Source: Terriglobia bacterium (GTDB taxonomy: Bacteria; Acidobacteriota; Terriglobia; Acidiferrales; UBA7541). From it: 64,000 bases of DNA. The position numbers and the translations under genes are program-made. Where the stretch lies: positions 1 to 64,000 of the forward strand of contig JAIQES010000004.1 of assembly GCA_020073705.1 (NCBI GenBank). The letters run 5' to 3'. The notes under the pieces were generated by a model, which was given only the letters and a program-made list of their open reading frames with translations, was not told where the DNA came from and ran no database searches. Shown here one piece after another: positions 24,886 to 33,666 of the stretch. The stretch's first letter is position 1. Each line of letters opens with the position of its first letter.

Positions 24886-27312
24886 ATGACTGACAAGCCG
24901 ATTCCGATTCCGAATGAACTGCCGATTCTTCCCGTCCGGGAGGTTGTGCTGTTCCCCGGCGGCGTACAGCCGCTCACGGTCGGGCGCGAGGGTTCGCTCG
25001 CGCTGCTTAATTCCTTGCACGGCGAAGAAAAGCTTTTGGGAATTGTGGCGCAACTCGATCCTCGTGTCGAGGAGCCGGCAGCAGCGGACTTGCACACTGT
25101 CGGGACCGTGGCGAAGATCCACAAACTGGTAAAGATGCCGAATGGCAATGTGGTCGTGTTCATGGAGGGCTTGCAGCGCATACACATTATTGAGCTATTG
25201 AGCTTCCGGCCTTTTCTCACCGCCCGTGTAGAAATCCAGCCGGATATTGTCGGACCGCAGGATTCCGAGTTGATGGCGCTCGAACGCAACGCGCGGGACC
25301 TGTTCCGCGATGTCGTGGCGCGTTCGCCGCAACTTTCAGACGATTTGCAGACCGCAGCACTAAACATTGACAATCCGGTGCATTTGGCCGATTTCATCGC
25401 GGCAAATTTGCCGTCCCTTTCGACGCTGCTTCGGCAGGAGCTGCTCGAGACAGCCGACGTGCGGCGGCGACTTGAGGCGCTGATCCGCGAGCTCTCGAAG
25501 GAACTCGAAGTCCTGGAGCTGCGCAATAAGATCCAGGAACAGGTGCAGGAGCAGGTCAGCCAGAGCCAGCGGGAGTATCTGCTGCGCGAACAACTCAAGG
25601 CGATCCACAAGGAGCTTGGCGAATCCGAAGACGGCCAGGCGGAAATCGATGAGCTGCGCGAGAAACTCGAGAAGTCCGGGATGTCCGCGGAGGCGCTCAA
25701 GGAATGCGAGCGCGAGCTGAAGCGGCTGTCGAAAATGACTCCAGCTTCCGCCGAATACATGGTTGCGCGGACGTATCTGGAATGGATGATCTCTCTGCCG
25801 TGGACAAAATCCTCGGGAACGGAGGAGATTGACATTGCCAAGGGGCAGGCCATTCTCGACGAGGATCACTACGATCTCGAAAAGGTGAAAGAGCGCATTC
25901 TCGATTATCTGGCGGTGAAGAAACTCCAGCCCGGCATGAAGGGACCGATCCTGTGCTTCCTCGGGCCGCCAGGGGTGGGGAAGACTTCGCTCGGGAAATC
26001 GATTGCGCGGGCGCTTGGCCGCAAATTCGTGCGCATCTCGCTGGGTGGGATGCACGACGAGGCTGAGATCCGCGGCCACCGTCGGACGTACATTGGCGCC
26101 CTGCCCGGGCAGATCATCCAGGGCATTCGCCGGGGCGAGACCAACGACCCGGTCTTCATGCTGGATGAAGTGGATAAGCTGGGGCGAGATTTCCGCGGCG
26201 ACCCTTCGGCGGCATTAATGGAAGTGCTGGATCCGGAGCAAAATGCAGCGTTCCGTGACCACTATCTCGATGTGCCGTTCGACTTATCGAAAGTGCTGTT
26301 CATCGCCACGGCGAACTTGATCGATCCGGTCCCCGAGCCCCTGCGCGACCGGATGGAGATCATCGAGCTGGCCGGCTACACGGAAATCGAGAAAATCCAT
26401 ATCGCGAACAAGTACCTGGTGCCGAAACAGGCATCCGCACACGGCTTGAAGGTGGGCGAGCAGATTGCGTTCACTGATGACGGCCTGCGCGAGATCATCC
26501 ACAGCTACACGCGGGAAGCCGGCGTCCGGAATCTCGAACGGGAAATCGCCACGCTGATCCGGAAGCAAGCGCGGCGCATTGCCGAGGGCAAGACGGACAA
26601 GCTCGTCGTCACGCCGGATGTGGTGCACGGAGCGCTCGGCGTACCGAAATATCGAGCTGAAAGAGAAGTCGAAGAGCGCGTCAAGAAGCCCGGCGTTTCG
26701 GTTGGGCTGGTCTGGACGCCCGTGGGCGGAGACATCGTCTTTATCGAGGCCAGCCGCATGCGGGGCGGTAAGCAGTTCACCATGACCGGACATCTGGGTG
26801 AGGTCATGCAGGAGTCGATGACTGCAGCGCTCACTTGGGTGCGAGCCAATGCCGAACGCTACGACATCGACCCCGACTTCTTCCGGAAGCAGGACATTCA
26901 CATCCACGTGCCGTCGGGCGCGGTGCCGAAGGACGGTCCTTCGGCGGGCGTCGCAATGGTTACCGCGCTGGTGAGCCTGCTCTCTGGCCGGCCGGTCCGC
27001 CCGCGCGTGGCCATGACTGGGGAACTTTCCCTCACCGGCGTGGTGCTGCCGGTCGGAGGGATCAAAGAAAAGGTCCTGGGCGCAAAACGTGCCGGGATCC
27101 GCGAGGTGATCTTGCCCGCGGAGAACGAGCCGAACGTCACCGAGGACCTGCAGCCGCACGTGCTCGAGGGGATGGAGATCCACTATGTCAGCACCGTGGA
27201 CCAAGCGCTCGAGTTCGCGCTCTCTAAGCCCGCGCCGGGCGCAGTGGGTCTAAAGACGGAGCAACTGCCACCGGTTGCACCTGGACGACCGGGTCCCCCG
27301 CCAATACACTGA
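24886..27312 (+). CDS. lon: ATP-dependent protease La (Lon)
   Basis: The product is 808 aa, typical of LonA. The LON substrate-binding domain starts PIPNELPILPVREVVLFPGG. A coiled region follows, then the AAA+ module with Walker A GPPGVGKT (360-367) and Walker B DPVFMLDEVDKLG. The protease domain has the catalytic dyad S686 in PKDGPSAGVAM and K729 in GGIKEK, matching S679/K722 of E. coli by spacing. It degrades damaged and regulatory proteins in the cytoplasm. GAGGGGGG precedes ATG 24886. A strong terminator follows at 27330-27368, so lon is monocistronic. Confidence 0.97.
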   Translation: MTDKPIPIPNELPILPVREVVLFPGGVQPLTVGREGSLALLNSLHGEEKLLGIVAQLDPRVEEPAAADLHTVGTVAKIHKLVKMPNGNVVVFMEGLQRIHIIELLSFRPFLTARVEIQPDIVGPQDSELMALERNARDLFRDVVARSPQLSDDLQTAALNIDNPVHLADFIAANLPSLSTLLRQELLETADVRRRLEALIRELSKELEVLELRNKIQEQVQEQVSQSQREYLLREQLKAIHKELGESEDGQAEIDELREKLEKSGMSAEALKECERELKRLSKMTPASAEYMVARTYLEWMISLPWTKSSGTEEIDIAKGQAILDEDHYDLEKVKERILDYLAVKKLQPGMKGPILCFLGPPGVGKTSLGKSIARALGRKFVRISLGGMHDEAEIRGHRRTYIGALPGQIIQGIRRGETNDPVFMLDEVDKLGRDFRGDPSAALMEVLDPEQNAAFRDHYLDVPFDLSKVLFIATANLIDPVPEPLRDRMEIIELAGYTEIEKIHIANKYLVPKQASAHGLKVGEQIAFTDDGLREIIHSYTREAGVRNLEREIATLIRKQARRIAEGKTDKLVVTPDVVHGALGVPKYRAEREVEERVKKPGVSVGLVWTPVGGDIVFIEASRMRGGKQFTMTGHLGEVMQESMTAALTWVRANAERYDIDPDFFRKQDIHIHVPSGAVPKDGPSAGVAMVTALVSLLSGRPVRPRVAMTGELSLTGVVLPVGGIKEKVLGAKRAGIREVILPAENEPNVTEDLQPHVLEGMEIHYVSTVDQALEFALSKPAPGAVGLKTEQLPPVAPGRPGPPPIH

Positions 27313-27329
27313 TCCCTACAAACTGAATG

Positions 27330-27368
27330 AAAAAGGCCTGTCTCGCAAATGCGAGCCAGGCCTTTTTT
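27330..27368 (+). terminator. Rho-independent terminator of lon
   Basis: AAAAAGGCCT pairs with AGGCCTTTTT, with an inner CTCGC/GCGAG stem, and the hairpin ends in a T-run. The A-run on the other side makes it potentially bidirectional. Confidence 0.9.
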
Positions 27369-27432
27369 CATATGCCGGCGCAAATTCCTGTTGCGCGATG
27401 GCGCGCGTTCGCGTAGTGATTAAAACTCTCCG

Positions 27433-28020
27433 ATGGCACGCAAACTATTTCCGTCGTACGGCAGCGCGCTGGCGAACAGCCTGCTCGCGGCGCTCGACCG
27501 GGAACGCGTGGTGGGTGGCTTTGTCGCCGCCTATGTGTCCGAATATGGCCGCCGCGGAATTCTGGGCGGGCCATCGCGCGACCGTGAGCTGGCGGAAACG
27601 ATTGGCCGCGAAGCCATGCTTGCGATGATTCATGAAGTGCGGCAGAACCTGCCGCGATTCTTCGGCAAGAAGCAGCGCGCCGCTCTCCGCACGGAAGAAA
27701 AGGAAGCCATGGATGCGTTTTCCCGTGAACTGATGGCCGCTCTAGGACGTGCTTGGCATTGGGACGGAGAGGATCGGCGCCAGTTCCGGCGCGACCTTCT
27801 GTTATATTCCGAATGCGCGATGCGGCAGGCTAAGGCGGCGGACACGCGCAAGCGGGGAAAAGTGCAAGCGGAAGAACCTCCCTTTGTCGGACGCGTCGCG
27901 CTGTTGCTCGATCCCTCGATGCTCGACCAGGCGCGCCGCGCCGCGAGAAAATTCTACGGGGACATAGGGCGCCTTGCACAGAAGCTTCTCAGACAGACGC
28001 TACGTTCCGGCAGCGCGTAG
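27433..28020 (+). CDS. Conserved-looking hypothetical protein, 195 aa
   Basis: I do not recognise the family. The protein is helical and basic: GSALANSLLAALDRERVVGG, YGRRGILGGPSRDREL, then REAMLAMIHEVRQNLPRFFG. A linker leads to a C-terminal block with VGRVALLLDPSMLDQARRAA. There is no signal peptide, membrane helix or recognised catalytic motif. The frame has coding-like composition throughout. The gene lies alone between the lon terminator and the convergent UPF0145 gene. No clear Shine-Dalgarno is seen before ATG 27433. Confidence 0.65.
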   Translation: MARKLFPSYGSALANSLLAALDRERVVGGFVAAYVSEYGRRGILGGPSRDRELAETIGREAMLAMIHEVRQNLPRFFGKKQRAALRTEEKEAMDAFSRELMAALGRAWHWDGEDRRQFRRDLLLYSECAMRQAKAADTRKRGKVQAEEPPFVGRVALLLDPSMLDQARRAARKFYGDIGRLAQKLLRQTLRSGSA

Positions 28021-28052
28021 TCTTGAACCTTGCGAGAAAACCGGCCCGGACG

Positions 28053-28397
28053 CTAGGAGATCCGCTCGACTTGCACTGCGGTTCCGTACGCCAGCACTTC
28101 GGTGACCCCTTGCATGACTTCCGTGGCGTCATAGCGCATGGCTACGACAGCGTTGGCGCCATGTTCAGCGGCGTGCTGTAACATCAACTCGTACGCATCC
28201 TCGCGCGTCTTTTCACACAGCTCGGTCAGCAGCGTGATGTTCCCTCCGATGATCGTCTGGAGTCCCGCCCCGATCAAACCCAGCAAGCTCCGCGAGCGGA
28301 CGATGATGCCGCGCACGATACCGAAGTTGCGCACGATGCGATAGCCGGGAAGTTCCGTGGATGTCGTCACCATCATGGATTCTACGGGGACGGGCAT
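28053..28397 (-). CDS. UPF0145 (YbjQ) family protein
   Basis: The product is 114 aa, the family's normal size. The signatures are [40 protein letters not shown] and [16 protein letters not shown]. The fold is a small ring-forming alpha/beta domain once called heavy-metal-binding; the biological role is unknown. AAGGA lies just upstream of ATG 28397. The gene is divergent from the GT2 gene at 28516. Confidence 0.9.
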   Translation of the reverse strand: MPVPVESMMVTTSTELPGYRIVRNFGIVRGIIVRSRSLLGLIGAGLQTIIGGNITLLTELCEKTREDAYELMLQHAAEHGANAVVAMRYDATEVMQGVTEVLAYGTAVQVERIS

Positions 28398-28515
28398 GGC
28401 TCTTTTCCTTGTGTATGAATTGAATACGCAGCAATTCTAGCTGTAACATCGCCCTCCCGCACGATTAAAGTTATCTGGTATGCTCCGGCCTGCAGATAGC
28501 GGGCCGACGCGAGCC

Positions 28516-29709
28516 ATGCTCACACTGTTCTACTTCCTTGTCCTCGAGCAAGTCCTGCAGGGATTGCACAATCTCTGGGACGGGCTGCGCTGGCTTCACA
28601 TGGCGCAGCGCCGGATCGGGAGTCACTCCGGGTTCTACGCCCCGCGCGCCGCGGTAATTTGTCCGGTCAAAGGTATCGAGCCCGGGCTCGAGCAAAATCT
28701 TGCGTTGCTCGCAGGGTTTGATTATCCCGACTACGAGATTTTCTTTGCCATGGCAAGCGGCGAAGACCCGGCTCGCAAGATTCTCGATCGGCTCGCGGCT
28801 TCGAGCAAGCGCCGGGTTCACATCATCATCGCCGGGCGCCCGGATGGATGCGGCGAAAAAGTGAACAACCTACGGGCGGCCGTGCAGCAGGCCGCCGAAG
28901 GGTTCGACGTTTATGTGTTTGCCGGTTCGGATGGGCGCCTGGGACGCCACTGGCTGGCACGGATGGTGGCTCCTCTGGCCGATGCCAATCTCGGCGCAGT
29001 TACGACGATTCGATGGTTTTTCCAACAGCGAGGCGGTCTCTGGAGTGCGCTCGCTTCCGCATGGAATGCGCCTGTCGCGACGTACCTCGGCGAGCACCAT
29101 CACAACTTCTGCTGGGACGGCGGCACGGCCATCCGCCGCGAACGTTTCGAGCAAATCGGCGCTTACGAATCCTGGAACGGGTCGGTCAGCGATGACTTAT
29201 CGCTCACACATGCGTTGCGCCGCGCGAGTGCGCCGATTCTGTTTGCCCCGGAGTGTCTTGTGCCTACCATTCTCGACTGCGACGCCGGAGGATTGCTCGA
29301 ATTCACCAACCGGCAAATCATCATGGCGCGCGTTTACGAGCCGAGACTCTGGGCGCTGGGCGGCCTGGCGCACCTGCTGTACTGTGGCGCCATATTGATC
29401 GGGCTCGGACTATATTTCACCGACCTGATTGCGGGCGCCCCAGCGATCCACTTGCTGCTGCTTGCGCTGCTGCCGCCGCTGTTTTCCATGGCGCGCGGGG
29501 TTCTTCGCCTCACGGCCGTGATGGAGTTACTTCCTGACTGGAAGTCGAAGCTGCTGGCCGACGGTTGGATCTGGACGCTGCTGGCCGCAGTCGTGCCGTT
29601 CTTGTCGTTGTGGAATACGGTGGTCGCGCTGTTCACCCGCCAGATCCGGTGGCGCGGCATCCGCTACCAGCTTCTTTCGCCCGGACAAACGCGCATCCTC
29701 ACGCGCTGA
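28516..29709 (+). CDS. Membrane GT2/GT21-like glycosyltransferase
   Basis: The product is 397 aa. An N-terminal membrane helix (LTLFYFLVLEQVLQGL) precedes a cytoplasmic catalytic domain: AAVICPVKGIEPGL, GEKVNNLRAAV, FAGSDGRLG, WDGGTAIRRERFEQIG and GSVSDDLSLT. These give the donor, Asp-rich and general-base motifs. A TNRQIIMARVY block and three C-terminal membrane helices follow. The layout matches ceramide glucosyltransferase and HpnI-like enzymes that glycosylate membrane lipids. I chose ATG 28516 because an extended -10 (TGG-TATGCT, 28476-28484) sits 31 nt upstream. ATG 28480 would overlap that promoter. Confidence 0.8.
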   Translation: MLTLFYFLVLEQVLQGLHNLWDGLRWLHMAQRRIGSHSGFYAPRAAVICPVKGIEPGLEQNLALLAGFDYPDYEIFFAMASGEDPARKILDRLAASSKRRVHIIIAGRPDGCGEKVNNLRAAVQQAAEGFDVYVFAGSDGRLGRHWLARMVAPLADANLGAVTTIRWFFQQRGGLWSALASAWNAPVATYLGEHHHNFCWDGGTAIRRERFEQIGAYESWNGSVSDDLSLTHALRRASAPILFAPECLVPTILDCDAGGLLEFTNRQIIMARVYEPRLWALGGLAHLLYCGAILIGLGLYFTDLIAGAPAIHLLLLALLPPLFSMARGVLRLTAVMELLPDWKSKLLADGWIWTLLAAVVPFLSLWNTVVALFTRQIRWRGIRYQLLSPGQTRILTR

Positions 29710-29737
29710 CGGGGAAAATCAGAACCGCGATTGTGCT

Positions 29738-30526
29738 CTATCCACCGGAAAGAAACGGAAAATGCGCCGACGCAGCCATGAAGAACAACATAGGGAAAGT
29801 CAGCCAGAAACTAATCTGCATGGTGAGCGTGGCCATGTACCCTAACTTCACCGCTTCGGGTGGCATGGGGGTTCCTTGTTCGACCGAAGCGCGAGTCCAT
29901 GCGATCAGCCGCTTCTGGCATCGCCAGGCGATGCCCCATATATTGAAGAACAGGATGGTTCCCAGCCCGCCGCCAATCGCAATCGAGAGCGTGCGATTGC
30001 CCACACCCGGCTGCGCCAATAGCGATACGACCAGCCATGAGGTCGCCGTCATTACAAAGAGCACGAGCGCGCCCGTCACGAACTTATTGCCCAGCGCTCC
30101 GTTTCCGGCTCGAATCAGAGCCATCTCAATGGCAAAAGCAGCCAGCCAGCAGCCGAACCAGATCCCGATCCATCCGATCCACGCGTGAGGTCGTCCAGCA
30201 CTGGCCGCATCGGCCTTCGCCAGGATCATAAAGTAGCGAAATCCCGCGAGCCAAGTCACCATGGCGCTCCAACGGAGCCACCACAGCCCCCGCGACGCCA
30301 TTTCCGGAAAAACCTTTGCGCGGATCGCCGGATCGAGCGATTTCAGCATCGGCATGCCAGCCAGGATGAAGAAACTCAGGAAACCAATCCAAAGGATTCC
30401 CGCAACGATGTGGATCCATCGCAGCACAATCTCCTCGATGTTCCCGGAGCCCGCAGGGAACGTCACATTGAGTTTCCAGAGTGTGGACCAAATCGACCAC
30501 GCCAGGTTCGGCATCAATAACATCAT
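29738..30526 (-). CDS. PuuD-like (urate oxidase N-terminal) membrane protein
   Basis: The product is 262 aa with about seven or eight membrane helices. RWIHIVAGILWIGFLSFF and the conserved His/Trp placement match the membrane domain of urate hydroxylase PuuD and its many stand-alone relatives. PuuD also has a C-terminal cytochrome c domain, which is absent here, so urate oxidation is not assured. A 27-bp sequence at 29913-29939, containing a 19-bp palindrome, is embedded in the coding region and encodes WGIAWRCQK. The same 27 bp recur at 30992-31018. Confidence 0.7.
   Translation of the reverse strand: MMLLMPNLAWSIWSTLWKLNVTFPAGSGNIEEIVLRWIHIVAGILWIGFLSFFILAGMPMLKSLDPAIRAKVFPEMASRGLWWLRWSAMVTWLAGFRYFMILAKADAASAGRPHAWIGWIGIWFGCWLAAFAIEMALIRAGNGALGNKFVTGALVLFVMTATSWLVVSLLAQPGVGNRTLSIAIGGGLGTILFFNIWGIAWRCQKRLIAWTRASVEQGTPMPPEAVKLGYMATLTMQISFWLTFPMLFFMAASAHFPFLSGG
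29913..29939. repeat. 27-bp repeat with 19-bp palindrome, copy 1 (inside a gene)
   Basis: The core GGCATCGCCAGGCGATGCC is a perfect palindrome. The whole 27 bp are identical to 30992-31018. This copy lies in frame within the PuuD-like gene. Confidence 0.7.
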
Positions 30527-30935
30527 GTATCCTCCTCAACGTTCGCTGCAACGATTGCCATGAGGACATTCTATGCCAGACGAAGAGAATCGCGAGAGGA
30601 GTTCATGCAAGCCAGGGAGTGGAATTTTTCCTCGGAGAGGGCAATCTCTACCTTTCTCCAAAGCGCTCTGCTTCGTGCGTCAGCGCACAACTTCTTGAAA
30701 ACGTGCGCAATAGAACTAATTGGTTGTGGCAATTCGTTTGCTCACAGCAAGACGTGCGAAGCATGTGTTTGGCAGTGTTCTTTCTTTCTCAGAGGCAGTC
30801 CCTTTCCTGCTGGCGTGTCTTGGCCCCTTTGGATATTGATGCAATCAAGGCGCGTACCCGCGGCACAGAATATCTTTGATCGTCACACAAATTCGTCCGG
30901 CCCCTGCCCGGGACTGAAAAAACAGTGAGGCTAAT
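30527..30935. other. 409-bp intergenic region, nothing recognised
   Basis: A short plus-strand frame (about 30560-30928) is open but its composition is not protein-like. The divergent promoters of the PuuD-like and LuxR-type genes must lie here. Confidence 0.5.
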
Positions 30936-31628
30936 TTGATTTGCCAAGTAAACCAGTCGTTCTCGGGGCAGTCGCAGAAAGATGTCTCTTTTTCTGGCAT
31001 CGCCAGGCGATGCCCCATTCGTCCCGTCGGTTTTGTCCTATACGAGCGGTCTTCCGGCGCTGTGCGATTTCGCGTGGACGCTGATCCAGATGGCGGCCTG
31101 CCGGTCGAACAAGTTGCAAGCTTGCTGGCGATGCACTGCCTGGTGCGTGGCCAGGCGCCGGAAGACTTCGAGGTTTTGGTCATCACGCGAGCGCCGTTGC
31201 TTCATGCCGCGGCCGAACGGGCCGAGGAGCTTCTTGCTGCGGGACGCGCCATCGGCGGCAATGTGAAGATCAGCCGCCGCGAGCAAGATGTGTTGACCGG
31301 CGTGCTCCAAAATCTCGCCAATAAAGAAATCGCCGCAAAACTCAACGTGTCAGAGCGCACTGTGAAGTTTCATGTATCTTCCCTCCTGGCAAAATTTGGC
31401 GTGACGGATCGCGTGGCGCTAAGAGGGGAAGTGTTTTTCGGTCAAGTGCCAACAGGCGCCCCAGCGGGGCAAATTCCGCAGCATACCCTGTTTGGTTTTC
31501 CGGTTCGAGTTCGGGACGGCAAGGTCCAGAATGCCTCTACGCCGGTCCCGGCTCCTCCTGCGGCGGAGGTTCCTCGCACACGAGATCATGTTTTCTCGAT
31601 ATTTCCGCGCGAGCGTTTCGCCACATGA
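30936..31628 (+). CDS. LuxR-type helix-turn-helix regulator
   Basis: The product is up to 230 aa. The recognisable part is a GerE/LuxR DNA-binding domain: SRREQDVLTGVLQNLANKEI, then AAKLNVSERTVKFHVSSLLA. No receiver, PAS or autoinducer domain is seen. The region before it (LYERSSGAVRFRVDADPDGG and on) is of unknown type. A Pro-rich C-terminal tail follows. The first 30 codons are doubtful: they include the 27-bp palindromic repeat, and the true start may be further in. A strong hairpin terminator follows the gene. Confidence 0.75.
   Translation: MICQVNQSFSGQSQKDVSFSGIARRCPIRPVGFVLYERSSGAVRFRVDADPDGGLPVEQVASLLAMHCLVRGQAPEDFEVLVITRAPLLHAAAERAEELLAAGRAIGGNVKISRREQDVLTGVLQNLANKEIAAKLNVSERTVKFHVSSLLAKFGVTDRVALRGEVFFGQVPTGAPAGQIPQHTLFGFPVRVRDGKVQNASTPVPAPPAAEVPRTRDHVFSIFPRERFAT
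30992..31018. repeat. 27-bp repeat with 19-bp palindrome, copy 2
   Basis: This is identical to 29913-29939. It lies at the 5' end of the LuxR-type reading frame and may have altered the gene's start, or act as an operator. Confidence 0.7.
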
Positions 31629-31655
31629 ACCCAGATGGAGAGTCGCAAAGTGAAA

Positions 31656-31689
31656 ACGGCCCGTCCAGATCAATTTCCGGACGGGCCGT
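31656..31689 (+). terminator. Terminator hairpin of the LuxR-type gene
   Basis: ACGGCCCGTCC and GGACGGGCCGT form a perfect 11-bp stem 27 nt after the stop codon. Only a short T-stretch follows. Confidence 0.65.
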
Positions 31690-31710
31690 CGCGTTTCTAA
31701 GTGGCTCAAA

Positions 31711-31736
31711 TGGCACAGGCGGAAGCCTGTGCGCCA
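31711..31736 (-). terminator. GCACAGGC hairpin after sod
   Basis: GCACAGGC-GGAA-GCCTGTGC lies 8 nt past the sod stop on the minus strand. The same core appears in the repeat at 57988-58203, so this hairpin belongs to an interspersed repeat family that may have been co-opted as a terminator. Confidence 0.55.
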
Positions 31737-31743
31737 CATTCAT

Positions 31744-32394
31744 TTATTTTTTCGCTGCAGCGTAGTTGTTCGCGATTTCTTCCCAGTTCACCACGTTCCA
31801 CCAGGCCTCGATGTAATCCGGCCGGCGGTTCTGGTATTTTAGATAGTAAGCGTGCTCCCATACGTCCAGGCCCATCACGGCTTTTCCGCCGGACATCAGC
31901 GGATTGTCCTGGTTTGGCGTGGAATCGATGACCAGCTTGCCATCCTTGAGGATTAGCCAAGCCCAGCCCGAGCCGAATCGGCCCGCTGCAGCCTGCGCGA
32001 ATTTAGTTTTGAAGTCGGCGAATGAACCGAACGCCGACTTGATCGCGTCGGCCAGCGCGCCTGTGGGTTCGCCACCTCCGCTCTTCTTCATGATCTTCCA
32101 GAACATCGAGTGGTTCCAGTGACCGCCGCCGTTGTTCCGCACGGCGGTGCGGATATTTTCCGGAACGCGGTCAAGACCCGAAAGTAATTGATCGAGCGAT
32201 AGAGATTGAAGATTGGTTTGGCCTTCGAGCGCCTTGTTCAGGTTGGTGACGTAAGCGTTGTGGTGTTTGCCATGGTGAATTTCCATGGTCTGCTTGTCGA
32301 TATAGGGCTCCAACGCATCGAACGCGTACGGAAGCGGGGGAAGAACGTGGGCCAAGGGACCCTCCTTTTGTGGTCTAGCAGCCTGTTGTGGCAT
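31744..32394 (-). CDS. sodA: Superoxide dismutase, Mn type by sequence
   Basis: The product is 216 aa. The metal ligands by family position are H40 (MEIHHGKHH), H95 (HWNHSMFW), D177 and H181 (DVWEHAYY). The Gln in TPNQDNPL, in the C-terminal domain, points to the Mn type; the metal cannot be settled by sequence. A 13-residue extension precedes the usual start (VLPPLPYAF), but AAGGAGGT lies 6 nt before ATG 32394, which fixes the longer start. There is no signal peptide, so it removes superoxide in the cytoplasm. It lies 20 nt after queG and is probably co-transcribed with it. Confidence 0.95.
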   Translation of the reverse strand: MPQQAARPQKEGPLAHVLPPLPYAFDALEPYIDKQTMEIHHGKHHNAYVTNLNKALEGQTNLQSLSLDQLLSGLDRVPENIRTAVRNNGGGHWNHSMFWKIMKKSGGGEPTGALADAIKSAFGSFADFKTKFAQAAAGRFGSGWAWLILKDGKLVIDSTPNQDNPLMSGGKAVMGLDVWEHAYYLKYQNRRPDYIEAWWNVVNWEEIANNYAAAKK

Positions 32395-32414
32395 AAATAC
32401 CTCCTTATTTTACC

Positions 32415-33557
32415 TTAGATGATAACGGAGCCTCCACAGGTGCTTCCTATTTTCTTATCGCGGCCCCCCAGCCGATCGAGCGCCCATCGCGCATGCTCCG
32501 CAATGAGAGCATCTTCTGAGGCGGCCAGTTGTGCGAGCCGCGCGCAGATTTCTTCGTGGCGCGGCTCGCCTGGGCGCAGTCCCGAGTTTCCGAGCGCGAC
32601 GCACGCATTCCGCACAAGCCCTCGCCACTTCGTTCGCTTTACAGGACTGCCGCGAAACACTTCACGAAATTCTTCTTCGGTCAGTGAGATCAGCCGTTCC
32701 AGGTCCGGCGAGAAAAGGCAAATCGGCCCGCGCCGGCGGGGTTCGAAATTTGGTGACGCCGTCACCGGCGCCCGGTGATTCCAGGGACAAACATCCTGGC
32801 AGATATCGCACCCGAAGACGTGCCGTCCCATCGGCTCGCGGAATTCAAGCGGAATCGTGCCACGCAACTCAATCGTCAGGTAGGAGATGCAGCGCCGCGC
32901 GTCGAGAACGTAGGGCTCCACGATCGCGGCGGTCGGACACGCTTCGATGCACAGACGGCAGTTTCCGCACAGATCCGGCACCGGGGCCTCGGCCGGGCCG
33001 AGCGACGCCGCCAGATCGAGCGTTGTTACGATCACGCCGAGGAAGAGCCACGAGCCTAATTCTTCGTGAATCAGACAAGTGTTCTTCGCAAGCCAGCCGA
33101 GTCCGGCGTATTTTGCTGCCACGCGCTCGATGATAGGCCCGGTGTCCACATAGGCCCGCGCTTCGAAGGGCTCGGGAATTCCCCGGCGCAGAGCCTCCAC
33201 CAGCGCTTCGAGTTTTTCGCCAAGCACATTGTGATAGTCGTCGCCCCAGGCATAGCGCGAAATCCACCCCCGCGGGCCTGCTTGGGAGGCAATTTTCCCC
33301 GGCGCCTCGGTCGAGCGGAGAAGCGAAGTGTTGTAATTGAGCGCGCAAACAATGACGCTGCGCGCGCCTTCCATGACCATCGAAGGGGAATGGCGCCGCG
33401 CGTCGTGGAGATAACGCATTTCGCCTGCATGGCCGCGAGCAAGCCACTCTTCGAGATGCGCACGTTCGGGGAATGCTGCCGCCGGTGCGATGCCGCATAG
33501 ATCAAACCCTAGCGTGTGTGAGATCTTGATGACCCGCGCGGTGCGATCGGCATTCAT
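32415..33557 (-). CDS. queG: Epoxyqueuosine reductase
   Basis: The product is 380 aa from ATG 33557 (MNADRTARVIKI); the open frame runs 32 codons further, but that part is Arg/Ser-rich and not conserved-looking. YVDTGPIIERVAAKYAGLGW carries the catalytic Asp. Two 4Fe-4S clusters follow (CGNCRLCIEACP and CDICQDVCPW). A C-terminal helical HEAT-like region ends the protein. It performs the last step of queuosine synthesis in tRNA, using a cobalamin cofactor. sod follows 20 nt downstream. Confidence 0.93.
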   Translation of the reverse strand: MNADRTARVIKISHTLGFDLCGIAPAAAFPERAHLEEWLARGHAGEMRYLHDARRHSPSMVMEGARSVIVCALNYNTSLLRSTEAPGKIASQAGPRGWISRYAWGDDYHNVLGEKLEALVEALRRGIPEPFEARAYVDTGPIIERVAAKYAGLGWLAKNTCLIHEELGSWLFLGVIVTTLDLAASLGPAEAPVPDLCGNCRLCIEACPTAAIVEPYVLDARRCISYLTIELRGTIPLEFREPMGRHVFGCDICQDVCPWNHRAPVTASPNFEPRRRGPICLFSPDLERLISLTEEEFREVFRGSPVKRTKWRGLVRNACVALGNSGLRPGEPRHEEICARLAQLAASEDALIAEHARWALDRLGGRDKKIGSTCGGSVII

Positions 33558-33666
33558 TATGCGTTGATTCTGCCGCAGGCGCGCGCAGAACGCGAGCTCG
33601 GAGGACGAACGATGGAGGAATGCACGGCCAAATGGTCTTGAGGAGTCCTCCATCGAAACTACGCGA

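Noticed and set aside
30560..30928. 122-codon plus-strand frame between the PuuD-like and LuxR-type genes
   Set aside because: Cys/Ser/Phe-rich with no recognisable pattern and no ribosome site.
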